64,000 bases of DNA from JAGOEF01 sp964511665 (GCA_964511665.1 CAZEHA010000001.1:1-64000), one strand, 5' to 3'. Positions 43,616 to 53,262 are shown, counted from the first letter of the stretch. Program-made: numbers and translations. The notes: a model not told the origin generated them from the sequence alone.

Positions 43616-46132
43616 ATGAATAAGAAACTAATTATTTTTCTCTCGGCGGCACTGTTGTCGGCTACGCTTGCTGCTCAGCCTGTTGAAGACAGTATCCCTT
43701 CAGAAGCCAAACTCACCAATATTCCTGTTATTTCGCTTTCTGATTCCGATATTCAAAACGATGCACAGTCGCAGGATATCAGCGGCTTACTGCAATCGTC
43801 GTCCGATGTATATGTGTCGCTTTCAGGATATACATTCGGGCAGGTTTTCTACCGCATCAGAGGATACGATAGCGATAATTATTCGGTATTGATTAATGGT
43901 GTTTCGGCCAACGACCCTCAAACAGGCAGGGCTTTTTACAGTACCTGGGGAGGCTTAAACGATGCCACACGCAGCACCATCAACTACAATGGAGTGGGTT
44001 TTTCGGGAGAAGGCTTTGGCAACATAGGAGGCATGACCAATATTATCACTCGTGCATCGGGCTATCAGGCACAAACCAAAATATCGTATTCTATCGGAAA
44101 TAAAAGCTATCGACATCGTGTAATGTTTACACACGCCACCGGGCTCACCCAAAATGGTTGGGCATTGGCTGTTTCGGGATCACGACGTTGGGCATATCAA
44201 GGCTACAGTCCCGGAACCTTCTACGACGCCTGGGCTTATTTTGTGAGTGCCGAGAAAGTATTTAACAAAAAACACAGCCTGAATTTCACCGGATTTGCCT
44301 CACCCAACCGCAGGGGCAGAAACAGTGTTTCTACACAGGAAGTATACGATTTAACAGGAACAAACTACTATAACAGCAACTGGGGTTATCAAGACGGCAA
44401 AGTAAGAAACGCACGGGTAAACAACTATCATCAGCCCAATTTAATGCTAACCCATTACTGGAATATCGACGAAAAAAGCAAACTTACCAGCTCGATAAAT
44501 TATATGTTTGGCCGCGGCGGTGCCACTTCGCTGAACTGGTACGATGCAGCCGATCCCCGACCCGATTACTATCGCTACCTGCCCAGTTATTACGTGAGCG
44601 AAAACGAAGACATGGCAAATATATTAACATCGCAGTGGCAAAACGATGAAAGCTTCCGCCAACTCGACTGGGATTCGTTTTATAATGCCAACCGCCGTAA
44701 CCTGTTCACCATACAAGATGTAAACGGCATCGATGGACAAAACCTTAGCGGCAACCGATCGAAATACATTATCGAAGAACGCCGCTCCGACGTTAGCAAG
44801 CTATCAATCAACTCGGTGTATAACCGCCAGATAAACGACAACATCAGGCTTTCGGCAGGGTTAAATGCCATTGCCTATACGGGTGAACACTTTAAAGTAG
44901 TAAACGACCTACTGGGTGGAGACTGGTGGCTCGATATTGACCAGTTTGCCGAAAGAGATTTTGAAGATGAATACGCTGCTCAAAGCGACCTCGACAATTA
45001 CAACCGCCCAGTGGGCGTTGGCGACATTTTTGGATATCACTACAAAGCCAACATTCGCACTGCCGATGCATTCAGTCAAGCGTATTTCACCTATAAAAGA
45101 ATAGAATTTTATGCCGGTGCCAGTATCAGTTATACCGATTTCTTCAGAACAGGAATGATGAAAAACGGACGCTTCCCCGATAATTCGAAAGGCGACTCGG
45201 AACACAATAATTTTGTGAATTACCAAACCAAAGCGGGAATCACCTTAAAACTCGACGGCAGAAACTTCATTGTGCTTAACGGTGCTTATCTCACCCGCGC
45301 ACCTTACTTCGACAACGCTTACATATCGCCTCGCACACGCGATCATGTAGCCGATGGCCTTTCTTCAGAAACCATATATACCGGAGACATTGGTTATGTG
45401 TACCGTTCGCCGGTAGTTAAAGCCCGCATAACAGGCTTTTACGCCGATTTCTCGAACCAAACCGAAATTAAAAGTTTCTATCACGATGAGTTACGCACAT
45501 TTGTAAACTATTTGATGACCGGCGTAGGTAAAAGGCATTTTGGCCTTGAATTCGGTGCCGAGGTAAAACTAAACGCCACCATGGAACTGCAAGCCGGATT
45601 CGGCTACGGAAAATATCTCTACAACGGACGTCCTTTGGTTTCGATAGCACAAGACAACGATGCCGAAATACTTGTAAGCAACCGACTGGTGTATCTGAAC
45701 AATTATCACGTGGGCGGAGCACCCGAACTGGCCGCTTCGGTGGGTTTTAAATATAATGCTCCCAAATATTGGTTTGTAGGGATAAATGCAAACTATTTTG
45801 GTGAAAACTATGTGGATGTTAACCCCGAACGACGCACCGAAGAAGCCTTAGAAAGCTTTGTGGTTACCGACCCGCAATGGAGACAGATACTCGATCAGGA
45901 AAAACTGCCCGCGGCATATACCATCGATTTATGGGGCGGAAAATCGTGGCGTATTCATGGCAAATATCTTGGTTTTAACCTGAGCGTCGATAATATTTTA
46001 AATAAAAAAGATGTGCTGACCCGGGGCTTTGAGCAATTGCGGTTCGACGATGGCAATGTTGACAAATATCCGGTAAAATATATGTATATGTATGGACGCA
46101 CTTTTATGCTGAATGTGTATTACAGGTTTTAA
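43616..46132 (+). CDS. TonB-dependent receptor
   Basis: 838 aa from the ATG at 43616. Signal peptide (cleavage near L-A-A-Q), no carboxypeptidase-regulatory domain, plug domain (about 50-155) with Y-R-I-R-G-Y-D-S-D-N and G-F-G-N-I-G-G-M-T-N-I-I, and a barrel with long aromatic extracellular loops; C-terminal strand ends Y-Y-R-F. The gene 27 bases downstream encodes a DUF5689 lipoprotein, so together they form an outer-membrane uptake pair, but not a SusC/SusD pair. Confidence 0.9.
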   Translation: MNKKLIIFLSAALLSATLAAQPVEDSIPSEAKLTNIPVISLSDSDIQNDAQSQDISGLLQSSSDVYVSLSGYTFGQVFYRIRGYDSDNYSVLINGVSANDPQTGRAFYSTWGGLNDATRSTINYNGVGFSGEGFGNIGGMTNIITRASGYQAQTKISYSIGNKSYRHRVMFTHATGLTQNGWALAVSGSRRWAYQGYSPGTFYDAWAYFVSAEKVFNKKHSLNFTGFASPNRRGRNSVSTQEVYDLTGTNYYNSNWGYQDGKVRNARVNNYHQPNLMLTHYWNIDEKSKLTSSINYMFGRGGATSLNWYDAADPRPDYYRYLPSYYVSENEDMANILTSQWQNDESFRQLDWDSFYNANRRNLFTIQDVNGIDGQNLSGNRSKYIIEERRSDVSKLSINSVYNRQINDNIRLSAGLNAIAYTGEHFKVVNDLLGGDWWLDIDQFAERDFEDEYAAQSDLDNYNRPVGVGDIFGYHYKANIRTADAFSQAYFTYKRIEFYAGASISYTDFFRTGMMKNGRFPDNSKGDSEHNNFVNYQTKAGITLKLDGRNFIVLNGAYLTRAPYFDNAYISPRTRDHVADGLSSETIYTGDIGYVYRSPVVKARITGFYADFSNQTEIKSFYHDELRTFVNYLMTGVGKRHFGLEFGAEVKLNATMELQAGFGYGKYLYNGRPLVSIAQDNDAEILVSNRLVYLNNYHVGGAPELAASVGFKYNAPKYWFVGINANYFGENYVDVNPERRTEEALESFVVTDPQWRQILDQEKLPAAYTIDLWGGKSWRIHGKYLGFNLSVDNILNKKDVLTRGFEQLRFDDGNVDKYPVKYMYMYGRTFMLNVYYRF

Positions 46133-46159
46133 TAATTAATTAAATTTAAGATACTCTTT

Positions 46160-47419
46160 ATGAAAAAATTTGCATTCCCTTTATCATTCGCTGGTTTAAT
46201 TCTGTTGTTGAATGGCTGTATTCAAACCAATTTCGACGAACCACCACTGAATATTATTCCCGAGGGCAACGTAATCACCATTGGCGATTTAAAAGACATA
46301 TATAACGACAGTGTAATATTAGGACCCTATCTGAGTTCCTACAAATTTACCGACGATTATTCGCTGTATGCTGTGGTTACTATCGACGATAAATCGGGAA
46401 ATCTGTACAAGGCTGCCTACATAGAAGATGCTACAGGCGCCATCAATATGCGATTGTTGTCGTCGGGAGGAGTTTACGAAGGCGATTCGGTGCGGGTGTA
46501 TCTGAAAGGGCTGGTAATTAGCGTGTACAATGGTATGTTTCAGCTCGACTCGGTTGATGTTGATAAGAACGTGATTAAACAGGCAACGCTACGTAATCCT
46601 CAACCCACAGAAGTAAACATCAATCAGATATTGGCCGGAGGATATCAGGGTAGACTGATAAAACTAAACAACGTTCAATTTCTCGAAAGCGAAATTGGCA
46701 TGACTTACGCTGACCCCTTGAATCTGACAACCATGAACCGAACCATAGAAGACTGCGATGGCAACCGCTTAATTGTGCGCACCAGCGGGTATGCAAAATT
46801 TGCCGGAGCCACAACCCCCGAAGGCAAAGGCAGCATTATCGGGGTGGTTGATCTCTATCGCGTAGGAAGCAATTCCACTTGGCAATTATATATTCGCAGA
46901 ACTTCTGAAGTACTGATGAACGGCTTACGCTGCGGACAGTTTTTTGCGCTTCTCAACGAAGACTTTTCGTCGGTAAGCGACAATCAACCCATTGCATTAG
47001 ATAATTGGATAAACCTTGCAACAACTGGAACCGTGGTATGGCTTGGGTCGAACAACGGCATCGACACCAGAGCAAAAATTACCGGAACTGGCGATAATGT
47101 TTCGTGGCTAATAACGCCTGTGGTAAATTTGGATGATTCAGACAACGAATATCTCATTTTCAACACGCGGGCTCTTAATGTAGTGGGATCAGAGCTGAAG
47201 GTTTATATATCGACCAACTACGACGGAGGCAACAATCCGGCATCGGCAACCTGGACAGAACTTGATGCCAACATTGCTTCGGGCAGCGACATTACCCAAT
47301 CGGGTCAAATAGATATTTCGGGATATTCGGGCAATGTTCGTATCGCGTTTAAATACTCGGCTTTATCGGGAGCCACCGGTAGTTTTTATCTCGACAATGT
47401 GGTGGTAGCACACGAATAA
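46160..47419 (+). CDS. DUF5689 / choice-of-anchor-J lipoprotein partnered with the TonB receptor
   Basis: 419 aa. Lipobox L-L-N-G-C (Cys at about 20). An OB-like DUF5689 region (about 38-255; I-G-D-L-K-D-I-Y, A-A-Y-I-E-D-A-T-G-A-I, Y-I-R-R-T-S-E-V) is followed by a jelly-roll choice-of-anchor domain (about 265-418; D-F-S-S-V-S-D, D-N-V-V-V-A-H-E). It is probably anchored in the outer membrane facing out, and may bind the ligand for the receptor encoded upstream (inference from operon position). Confidence 0.85.
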   Translation: MKKFAFPLSFAGLILLLNGCIQTNFDEPPLNIIPEGNVITIGDLKDIYNDSVILGPYLSSYKFTDDYSLYAVVTIDDKSGNLYKAAYIEDATGAINMRLLSSGGVYEGDSVRVYLKGLVISVYNGMFQLDSVDVDKNVIKQATLRNPQPTEVNINQILAGGYQGRLIKLNNVQFLESEIGMTYADPLNLTTMNRTIEDCDGNRLIVRTSGYAKFAGATTPEGKGSIIGVVDLYRVGSNSTWQLYIRRTSEVLMNGLRCGQFFALLNEDFSSVSDNQPIALDNWINLATTGTVVWLGSNNGIDTRAKITGTGDNVSWLITPVVNLDDSDNEYLIFNTRALNVVGSELKVYISTNYDGGNNPASATWTELDANIASGSDITQSGQIDISGYSGNVRIAFKYSALSGATGSFYLDNVVVAHE

Positions 47420-47450
47420 ATTAATTGGTTTTTATCAATAAATTTATTGC

Positions 47451-47458
47451 TATTTTTG
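47451..47458 (+). promoter_or_regulatory. -7 element for the antiporter gene
   Basis: TATTTTTG (47451-47458), with ATTG (47424-47427) 23 bases upstream; start codon 22 bases downstream. Confidence 0.45.
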
Positions 47459-47480
47459 GAACAGATAATAATGGAATGTA

Positions 47481-48407
47481 ATGAATTTATTGCTGGTAAT
47501 TGCAGGTTTAATTTTGTTATTGTTCGGTGGCGACTGGCTGGTGCGTAGTGGGGTATCGCTTGCTGCGCGCTTTCAAATTTCTCCGCTCATCATTGGATTG
47601 ACCATTGTTTCGATGGGCACATCAGCCCCCGAGCTTATGGTAAGTATTCGCGCTGCCCTCGAAGGTTACCCCGACATGGCCATGGGCAATGTTGTGGGTT
47701 CGAATATTGCTAATTTAACCCTTATTCTTGGGCTCACAGCCTTAGTGTTACCGATACCCGTTTCGCGCGAAACCATACGGATATCGTGGCCGGCTTTGTT
47801 TCTGGCATCGGCCATATTATTGGTTTTTGCACTGAATCATGAAATAGGACGCATCGAAGCATTTGTAATGCTGGCAGCATTGCTTGCTTTTATTTATGTA
47901 CTGTATCGCCGTTCGAATAAGCATGGCTATGTGCCCGACGATAAACCCAAAACCTATAATATATGGCTATCGCTGCTGATAATGGCCGGTAGCATTGCTG
48001 CGCTTGCTTTTGGTGCAACATTGCTTGTTGATGGTGCGGTGGCGTTAGCCTCAAAACTTGGAATAAGCGAACGCATTATTTCGATAACGGTTGTTGCTTT
48101 CGGAACCAGTGTTCCCGAGCTGGCAACTTCGCTGGTAGCAGCATTTCGTAAGCAATTAGACATTTCGGTTGGCAACTTGATTGGCTCCAATATCTTTAAC
48201 ATTCTGTGCATTTTGGGTATTACTGCCGGCATTAAGCCCATGCAGGTTAGTTCTCAATTAATTCAATTCGATTTGCCGGTGGTGTTGGGCATAGTATTGC
48301 TGCTGGGGCTTTTCTTTATACCGCTGAAAAAGCCACGCATCACAGCCTGGAAAGGCATGGTGCTGATTGGGTGTTACTTTGCTTACTATTATTTTATTTT
48401 TAGCTGA
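47481..48407 (+). CDS. Calcium/sodium antiporter (CaCA family, YrbG-like)
   Basis: 308 aa, ten hydrophobic segments arranged as two inverted halves. Each half has the alpha-repeat: G-T-S-A-P-E-L with G-S-N-I-A-N in the first, and G-T-S-V-P-E-L with G-S-N-I-F-N-I in the second. These hold the ion-binding glutamates. It exchanges Na+ and Ca2+ across the inner membrane; the exact ions for the bacterial YrbG clade are uncertain. Confidence 0.93.
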   Translation: MNLLLVIAGLILLLFGGDWLVRSGVSLAARFQISPLIIGLTIVSMGTSAPELMVSIRAALEGYPDMAMGNVVGSNIANLTLILGLTALVLPIPVSRETIRISWPALFLASAILLVFALNHEIGRIEAFVMLAALLAFIYVLYRRSNKHGYVPDDKPKTYNIWLSLLIMAGSIAALAFGATLLVDGAVALASKLGISERIISITVVAFGTSVPELATSLVAAFRKQLDISVGNLIGSNIFNILCILGITAGIKPMQVSSQLIQFDLPVVLGIVLLLGLFFIPLKKPRITAWKGMVLIGCYFAYYYFIFS

Positions 48408-48511
48408 CAACACACCCTCGCTAATATATTTTTGCACCTTAGCACACAATGACCCAATAAACCCGGATTTTTTTTAATTTTGACCATTCAAATTAATAGT
48501 ACTACTGTTCG

Positions 48512-49222
48512 ATGAATGTATTGTACACTTTAAAAAAGGCCTGGTATTTTTTGGTTAACCGCCCCATTTACATAAGCGAACCGGGTCTCAACCGCATGCT
48601 GCCCAGTATTCCGGGATGGCTCGACAAAGGCCATATTTACTGTTTCGACTATGCCATTAAAAACCTTCCCGACAACAATCCTATTGTCGAAATTGGAACT
48701 TTCGCCGGGCTATCGACCAATGTAATTCTGTATTTTTTACATAAGCACGGCAAGCCCAACAAACTGATAAGCACCGATTGGTTTTTGCAGGATATTGATG
48801 CCGGCGAAACCATTGCAATGCTAAAAAACCCCAAAGACTTATCGCGGTATATTAAAGAATTATTCGTGAAAAATGTCAGGTTTTTCAGCCCCGAAGCCAA
48901 TATTGCAGCTTTCGACATGGCATCCGACGATTTTTTTAAAGCATGGGCAGAGCAGCGCGAAACGAAAGACTTATTTGGTAACAGCCAACGCATTGGCGGC
49001 TCCATATCGTTTGCCTATATCGACGGCAATCATGTGTATGAATATGCGCGACGTGATTTCGAAAATGTTGACAAATACCTTGTTACGGGTGGGTTCATTT
49101 TGTTCGACGACTCGGCCGGATATACCTGCTGGGGTTCAAAAAAAGTGGCACAAGAAGCATTAAAGTCGGGCAAATATCGTTTGGTGAAAAAGAACCCACA
49201 TTATTTTATTCAAAAGAAATAG
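48512..49222 (+). CDS. Class I SAM-dependent methyltransferase
   Basis: 236 aa. Motif I is V-E-I-G-T-F-A-G-L-S (near residue 56), with a post-motif acidic residue in S-T-D-W, then F-A-Y-I-D-G-N-H-V-Y and F-I-L-F-D-D-S as in the Methyltransf_24 type (O-methyltransferase-like). The N-terminus has a short amphipathic stretch. It is one base upstream of a DUF115-like gene, so both may work on the same cell-surface glycan (inference). Confidence 0.75.
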   Translation: MNVLYTLKKAWYFLVNRPIYISEPGLNRMLPSIPGWLDKGHIYCFDYAIKNLPDNNPIVEIGTFAGLSTNVILYFLHKHGKPNKLISTDWFLQDIDAGETIAMLKNPKDLSRYIKELFVKNVRFFSPEANIAAFDMASDDFFKAWAEQRETKDLFGNSQRIGGSISFAYIDGNHVYEYARRDFENVDKYLVTGGFILFDDSAGYTCWGSKKVAQEALKSGKYRLVKKNPHYFIQKK

Positions 49223-49223
49223 C

Positions 49224-50081
49224 ATGAACAAACGGCTGTCGAAATGCATCGAAACATTGCAAGGAATAGTTAAACTATTGTTTTTTTCGAGCTGGAAGAA
49301 GAACAGGTTTACAGCAAGTGCCACTGAGGTTGTAATACTTGGTAACGGACCTTCGTTGGCATCGATGCTCGAAAACAACTCTCATTTTTTATCAGAAAAA
49401 GAGCTAATTGCTGTTAATTATTTTGCACTTAGCGATGTTTTCTTCTCGCTGAAGCCCCGGCATTATGTTCTGATAGACTTTGCATTTTATCATGAACCCT
49501 TCGACGACAACGAAACGCTGGCAAAGCGAAAAACCATGTGGGAAAACATAGCGCGGGCCAATTGGGAGATTCACCTCTACCTACCCCATTCAGCTAAAAA
49601 GCATACCCGATGGCAACAGATTATTGGCAACAACAAGCATGTTGATGTACACTATATAAATGTAACCGCCATCGAAGGCTACTCTTGCTTCAGGCACTGG
49701 TGCTACAAAAAAATGCTGGGGATGCCCCGCCCTCACAATGTTATTGTGCCCGCACTCATGATTGCGCTGAAAATGCAATTCAAAAAAATATACCTGTGGG
49801 GCGTCGATCACTCATGGCTTTCGCAAATTAGCGTTGACGACAACAACCGGGCTTTGGTAAACAACCGGCATTTTTACGACACCAACGGTTCGAAACCATC
49901 GCGTTTCATTGTAAAAACACATGCCTCGGCACCCTTGCACGTGATATTATATACCATGATGACTGCATTCGAAAGCTATTTTATTATTGCAGAATATGCA
50001 CGAAAATGCCAATCGCTGATATTGAATCAAACCCGCGGAAGTATGATCGATGCTTTTGAGCGCGACTATCTTTCTGAATAA
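49224..50081 (+). CDS. DUF115/MptE-like protein, possible surface-glycan enzyme
   Basis: 285 aa. The opening V-V-I-L-G-N-G-P-S-L (near residue 36) is the nucleotide-binding signature of the MptE-like/DUF115 group, and I-Y-L-W-G-V-D-H-S-W comes from the second half. Bacterial members occur in flagellin-glycosylation and polysaccharide loci. No signal peptide. It directly follows the methyltransferase gene. Could equally be an unassigned transferase. Confidence 0.65.
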   Translation: MNKRLSKCIETLQGIVKLLFFSSWKKNRFTASATEVVILGNGPSLASMLENNSHFLSEKELIAVNYFALSDVFFSLKPRHYVLIDFAFYHEPFDDNETLAKRKTMWENIARANWEIHLYLPHSAKKHTRWQQIIGNNKHVDVHYINVTAIEGYSCFRHWCYKKMLGMPRPHNVIVPALMIALKMQFKKIYLWGVDHSWLSQISVDDNNRALVNNRHFYDTNGSKPSRFIVKTHASAPLHVILYTMMTAFESYFIIAEYARKCQSLILNQTRGSMIDAFERDYLSE

Positions 50082-50142
50082 AAGTAATACAATAGGGTGC
50101 AGAGCAACAGGCATTGTTCGTGCAATTTTCGTAATTTGCCGA

Positions 50143-50203
50143 TGCAAACATACAACTCACCGATACGCAATAGCTGAGGCAAATTAAGTCATGTATGTTT
50201 GCA
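50143..50203 (+). promoter_or_regulatory. 12-bp perfect dyad and -7 element before the LiaF/LytS/LytTR operon
   Basis: TGCAAACATACA (50143-50154) is perfectly inverted as TGTATGTTTGCA (50192-50203), 37 bases apart. The right arm contains the -7 element TATGTTTG (50194-50201) reading toward the operon; the left arm holds the same element on the minus strand. The start codon is 27 bases after the element. Probably an operator or a bidirectional promoter region. Confidence 0.55.
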
Positions 50204-50228
50204 GCGTAAACGATAAAACAAAGAAAAA

Positions 50229-50990
50229 ATGAGAACACATGTTAAAATTCACACCGACTGCAACAACAACAAGAGCCGTTGTTCGTCGTCGAGCCGTAAG
50301 AAAGTTACCCTCGGGCTTTTTCTGGTAGCCGCAGGCATATTGCTTATTCTGGGCCGCAGTGGCCTTATCGAGCCCAAACACATGGAATACATATTCAGCT
50401 GGCAATCGCTGCTGGTAGCCTTAGGAGTACTTTTTCTGATTTCGAACCCCCGTTCGGCGGTTTTCAGCCTAACGCTGATGTTTATAGGCGGCTTTTTTCT
50501 GTATTCCGAAATTGTGAACCTTCCCATAGAAACCCGTAACATTTTCTGGCCGATAATTCTGGTTCTGGTGGGCCTGGTTATGATATTCAAGCGTTTTTCG
50601 CACAAAACTCCCAAAAAACCCTTCGATCATGTAGAGTCGTTTTCCGACGAATATGTCGACAAGAACATAGTATTTGGCGGCTGCAAAACCGTTGTAACAT
50701 CAAAAAACTTCAGGGGTGGCAGCATATCGACAGTGTTTGGCGGCTGCGAACTGATTCTTACCGAAGCCGGCCTTGCCGAAGGCGATAATGTGCTGAACAT
50801 AAACGCAGTGTTTGGCGGCATAAGTATTGTAGCGCCACGCAGTTGGGATATAGTAATAGAAGTAGATGGCATTATGGGAGGTTTTAAAGACGACCGCAGT
50901 TTTGTGAACCCCGACAACATTGACCGTAGTCGCAGGCTAATCATAAAAGGGTCGGCAGTGTTTGGTGGCGGCGAAATAAAAAATGTGTAA
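50229..50990 (+). CDS. LiaF-like envelope stress membrane protein
   Basis: 253 aa. A short cytosolic N-terminus rich in Cys, Asn and Ser, four hydrophobic segments (about 28-125), and a C-terminal LiaF-like beta domain with repeated V-F-G-G units (V-F-G-G-C, V-F-G-G-I, V-F-G-G-G). LiaF controls the LiaRS two-component system in Bacillus; here a LytS/LytTR pair follows directly (0 bases gap), so a similar regulatory role is inferred. Confidence 0.85.
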   Translation: MRTHVKIHTDCNNNKSRCSSSSRKKVTLGLFLVAAGILLILGRSGLIEPKHMEYIFSWQSLLVALGVLFLISNPRSAVFSLTLMFIGGFFLYSEIVNLPIETRNIFWPIILVLVGLVMIFKRFSHKTPKKPFDHVESFSDEYVDKNIVFGGCKTVVTSKNFRGGSISTVFGGCELILTEAGLAEGDNVLNINAVFGGISIVAPRSWDIVIEVDGIMGGFKDDRSFVNPDNIDRSRRLIIKGSAVFGGGEIKNV

Positions 50991-52043
50991 ATGAGTCATC
51001 CTTTTTCGAAAAATCGCAGGGTAATTCTTGCCTATGCCATTTGCTGGCTTCTGGTTTCGGGAGCCCATTTGGCATTGTTGCTCAGCATTGCCCGTGCCGA
51101 TGTGGCTGTGGCTATCACCGACGCGCTGGTGTACAACACCGTGTTTGCCCTTATAGGCATGGCCATATTCTATGCCACGGCTTATACCGGCCTCGACAAA
51201 CGCTTTGGCGACATTATATTCAACCATATTCTGGCTGCCGTTGCTTTTGTTGGCATATGGCTGCTTACGTCGTATCTGCTAAGCGAAATGCTTTTCTCTA
51301 TTTTCAACATTGCTTCGCCCGATAATGCTTCATGGCTCAGGGTGCGCATACCCATTGGGCTGGCTTACTACATAGTGCTTTCGCTGATGTTTTACCTGAT
51401 TAAAAGCAACGAAACCGGAAAAGCAGCAAAGCAAGACATTCTGAAAATGGAATCACAGCTTCGCGAAAGTCAGTTGCAGGCTCTTAAATCGCAAATAAAC
51501 CCACACTTTTTGTTCAACAGCCTCAACAGTATTTCGTTTTTGGTAAAATCGAATCCCGACAAGGCCCGCGAAATGCTGTCGGTGCTGTCGGAATATTTCC
51601 GCTACAGCCTGAAGCAGCAGTCGAACACGGCCTTACTGGGCGACGAACTGAACCACTGCCGCAAATATCTCGAAATAGAGAAAATACGTTTTGGCAATAA
51701 GCTGCTGTGGACCGAAACCATCGAAAACAACACCGATGCCATTCCGGTTCCGGCCATGATATTGCAACCTATTTACGAAAACGCCGTGAAACATGGTGTT
51801 TACGAAAGCGAGATACCCGTAAGCATCAATACACACATCAGCCTGCACACAGGCTATGCACTTATCGAAATTGAAAACAATTTCGACCCCGAAGCTCCGG
51901 TGCGCAAAGGCGAGGGAGTGGGGTTGAAAAATGCAGGTGAGCGCCTGAAACTCATGTTTGGTGCCGACGACCTGCTCGAAACCTCGATTACCAACAGTGT
52001 TTTTACCGTAAAAATTAGCATTCCAATACCCCGAATAGTATGA
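50991..52043 (+). CDS. LytS-type sensor histidine kinase
   Basis: 350 aa. Four predicted membrane segments (about 10-140), then the His_kinase domain with phosphoacceptor H in P-H-F-L-F-N-S-L-N (about 173), the N-box N-A-V-K-H-G and the G-box G-V-G-L-K-N-A. No periplasmic sensor domain is visible, so sensing may be through the membrane part or LiaF-like partner. It overlaps the response-regulator gene by four bases (ATGA). Confidence 0.93.
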   Translation: MSHPFSKNRRVILAYAICWLLVSGAHLALLLSIARADVAVAITDALVYNTVFALIGMAIFYATAYTGLDKRFGDIIFNHILAAVAFVGIWLLTSYLLSEMLFSIFNIASPDNASWLRVRIPIGLAYYIVLSLMFYLIKSNETGKAAKQDILKMESQLRESQLQALKSQINPHFLFNSLNSISFLVKSNPDKAREMLSVLSEYFRYSLKQQSNTALLGDELNHCRKYLEIEKIRFGNKLLWTETIENNTDAIPVPAMILQPIYENAVKHGVYESEIPVSINTHISLHTGYALIEIENNFDPEAPVRKGEGVGLKNAGERLKLMFGADDLLETSITNSVFTVKISIPIPRIV

Positions 52044-52777
52044 TACGCTGCATTATTATCGACGACGAAGAACCGGCCCGTATGCTTATAGAAGAATATC
52101 TTGAAGCACACGGTGATATTGTGATAGCTGCCCGTTGTGCCAATGGATTCGAAGGCCTGAAAGCCATACACGAGTTGAAACCCGATTTAGTGTTTCTCGA
52201 CATACAAATGCCCAAGCTTACCGGATTCGAAATGCTCGAATTGCTCGAACACCACCCGGCCATAGTGTTTACCACCGCCTTCGACACCTATGCCATGAAA
52301 GCTTTCGACAACCATGCCATCGACTATCTGCTGAAACCGTTTACGCCCGGGCGCTTTGGCGAAGCACTCGAAAAAACCCGAAAAATTTTGTCGGCCAACA
52401 CGGCAGCCAACAACAACCAATTGTTTCTGCAAAGCATGAAAGAATCGAAAGAGATGCTTGAACGCATTGTGGTGAAATCGGGTAAAAAAATTAAGGTACT
52501 GCCGGTCGATAGTGTGGTTGCAATTGAAGCTGCCGACGACTATGTGCTGATACATACCCGCGACGAACAGTTTGTGAAAAGCGACACCATGAATTACTAC
52601 GAACAGCACTTGCCTGCCAACGATTTTATTAGGGTACACCGTTCGTTTCTCGTTGCTGTGTCGTGCATCGAAAGCATGGAAGCCTATACCAAAGAAACCC
52701 ATGTGCTAAAGATGAGCAACGGCATGCAAATAAAAACCAGCCGCAGCGGTTCACAAAAACTGCGACAGATGTTGTAA
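52040..52777 (+). CDS. LytTR response regulator
   Basis: 245 aa. Receiver domain with phosphoacceptor D54 (V-F-L-D-I-Q-M-P) and the acidic pair D8-D9; C-terminal LytTR DNA-binding domain (about 145-240) with V-K-S-G-K-K-I, F-I-R-V-H-R-S-F-L-V. Partner of the LytS kinase encoded upstream in the same operon. Target promoters are not known; the dyad before the operon is a candidate. Confidence 0.94.
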   Translation: MIRCIIIDDEEPARMLIEEYLEAHGDIVIAARCANGFEGLKAIHELKPDLVFLDIQMPKLTGFEMLELLEHHPAIVFTTAFDTYAMKAFDNHAIDYLLKPFTPGRFGEALEKTRKILSANTAANNNQLFLQSMKESKEMLERIVVKSGKKIKVLPVDSVVAIEAADDYVLIHTRDEQFVKSDTMNYYEQHLPANDFIRVHRSFLVAVSCIESMEAYTKETHVLKMSNGMQIKTSRSGSQKLRQML

Positions 52778-52826
52778 TTGAAAATATTGCATTATTCAGC
52801 CAGCGTGGTGATTCAACAACCGCAAA

Positions 52827-52904
52827 ACTGAGGACACTGAGGACACTGAGGACACTGAGGCTCTCGAAGTGCCGAAGTGCCGAAGTGTCGAAGTGTCGAA
52901 GCGA
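52827..52904 (+). repeat. Tandem hairpin-forming array, copy 1
   Basis: Left part: CTGAGG hexamers with ACA linkers (9-bp period, 3.8 units, 52827-52860). Right part: CGAAG pentamers with TGC/TGC/TGT/TGT linkers (8-bp period, five units, 52865-52904). Between them CTCT completes the hairpin GAG-GCT-CTC. The linkers are complementary (ACA with TGT). Confidence 0.85.
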
Positions 52905-52995
52905 CAAAACAACATAGCGCTGATGAAAAGATTTAGCAGCAACTAAATAGTTTTCATTGCTCTTTTCCATCTGGCACCTTATCTCTGTATGCTAT

Positions 52996-53262
52996 TTATA
53001 ATTCAGGAAGAATATCAGCAATTCCATCTATCAATGCTTTTTTCTTTTTTCGACTCCACCCCTGTATTTGTTTCTCACGGATAAATGCTTCATCAATTCG
53101 TTGAAATTCTTCAAAATATACTAATTTCACTGGCAGGTGTTTCTTGGTATAATTTGCTCCCTCACCATTTTGATGTTGTGCTAATCTCATCTCAATATTT
53201 TTTGTGCTTCCTGTATAATAATTTCCATTTGCACATTCTAAAATATACACAAATCCCTTCAT
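52996..53262 (-). CDS. Solo GIY-YIG domain nuclease-like protein
   Basis: 88 aa, a single GIY-YIG domain with nothing else (YhbQ-like size). Seen: V-Y-I-L (residues 5-8), Y-Y-T-G-S (15-19), Arg26 as the catalytic arginine, and the glutamate in R-E-K-Q-I (E63). The active site therefore looks intact. In this family such solo proteins are structure-specific nuclease-like or of unknown function. It lies within nested inverted repeats (52797-53450), which is unusual. Confidence 0.88.
   Translation of the reverse strand: MKGFVYILECANGNYYTGSTKNIEMRLAQHQNGEGANYTKKHLPVKLVYFEEFQRIDEAFIREKQIQGWSRKKKKALIDGIADILPEL

Noticed and set aside
52827..52904. CRISPR array
   Set aside because: Units are 8-9 bp with no spacers and no cas genes are present; it is a hairpin-forming tandem array.
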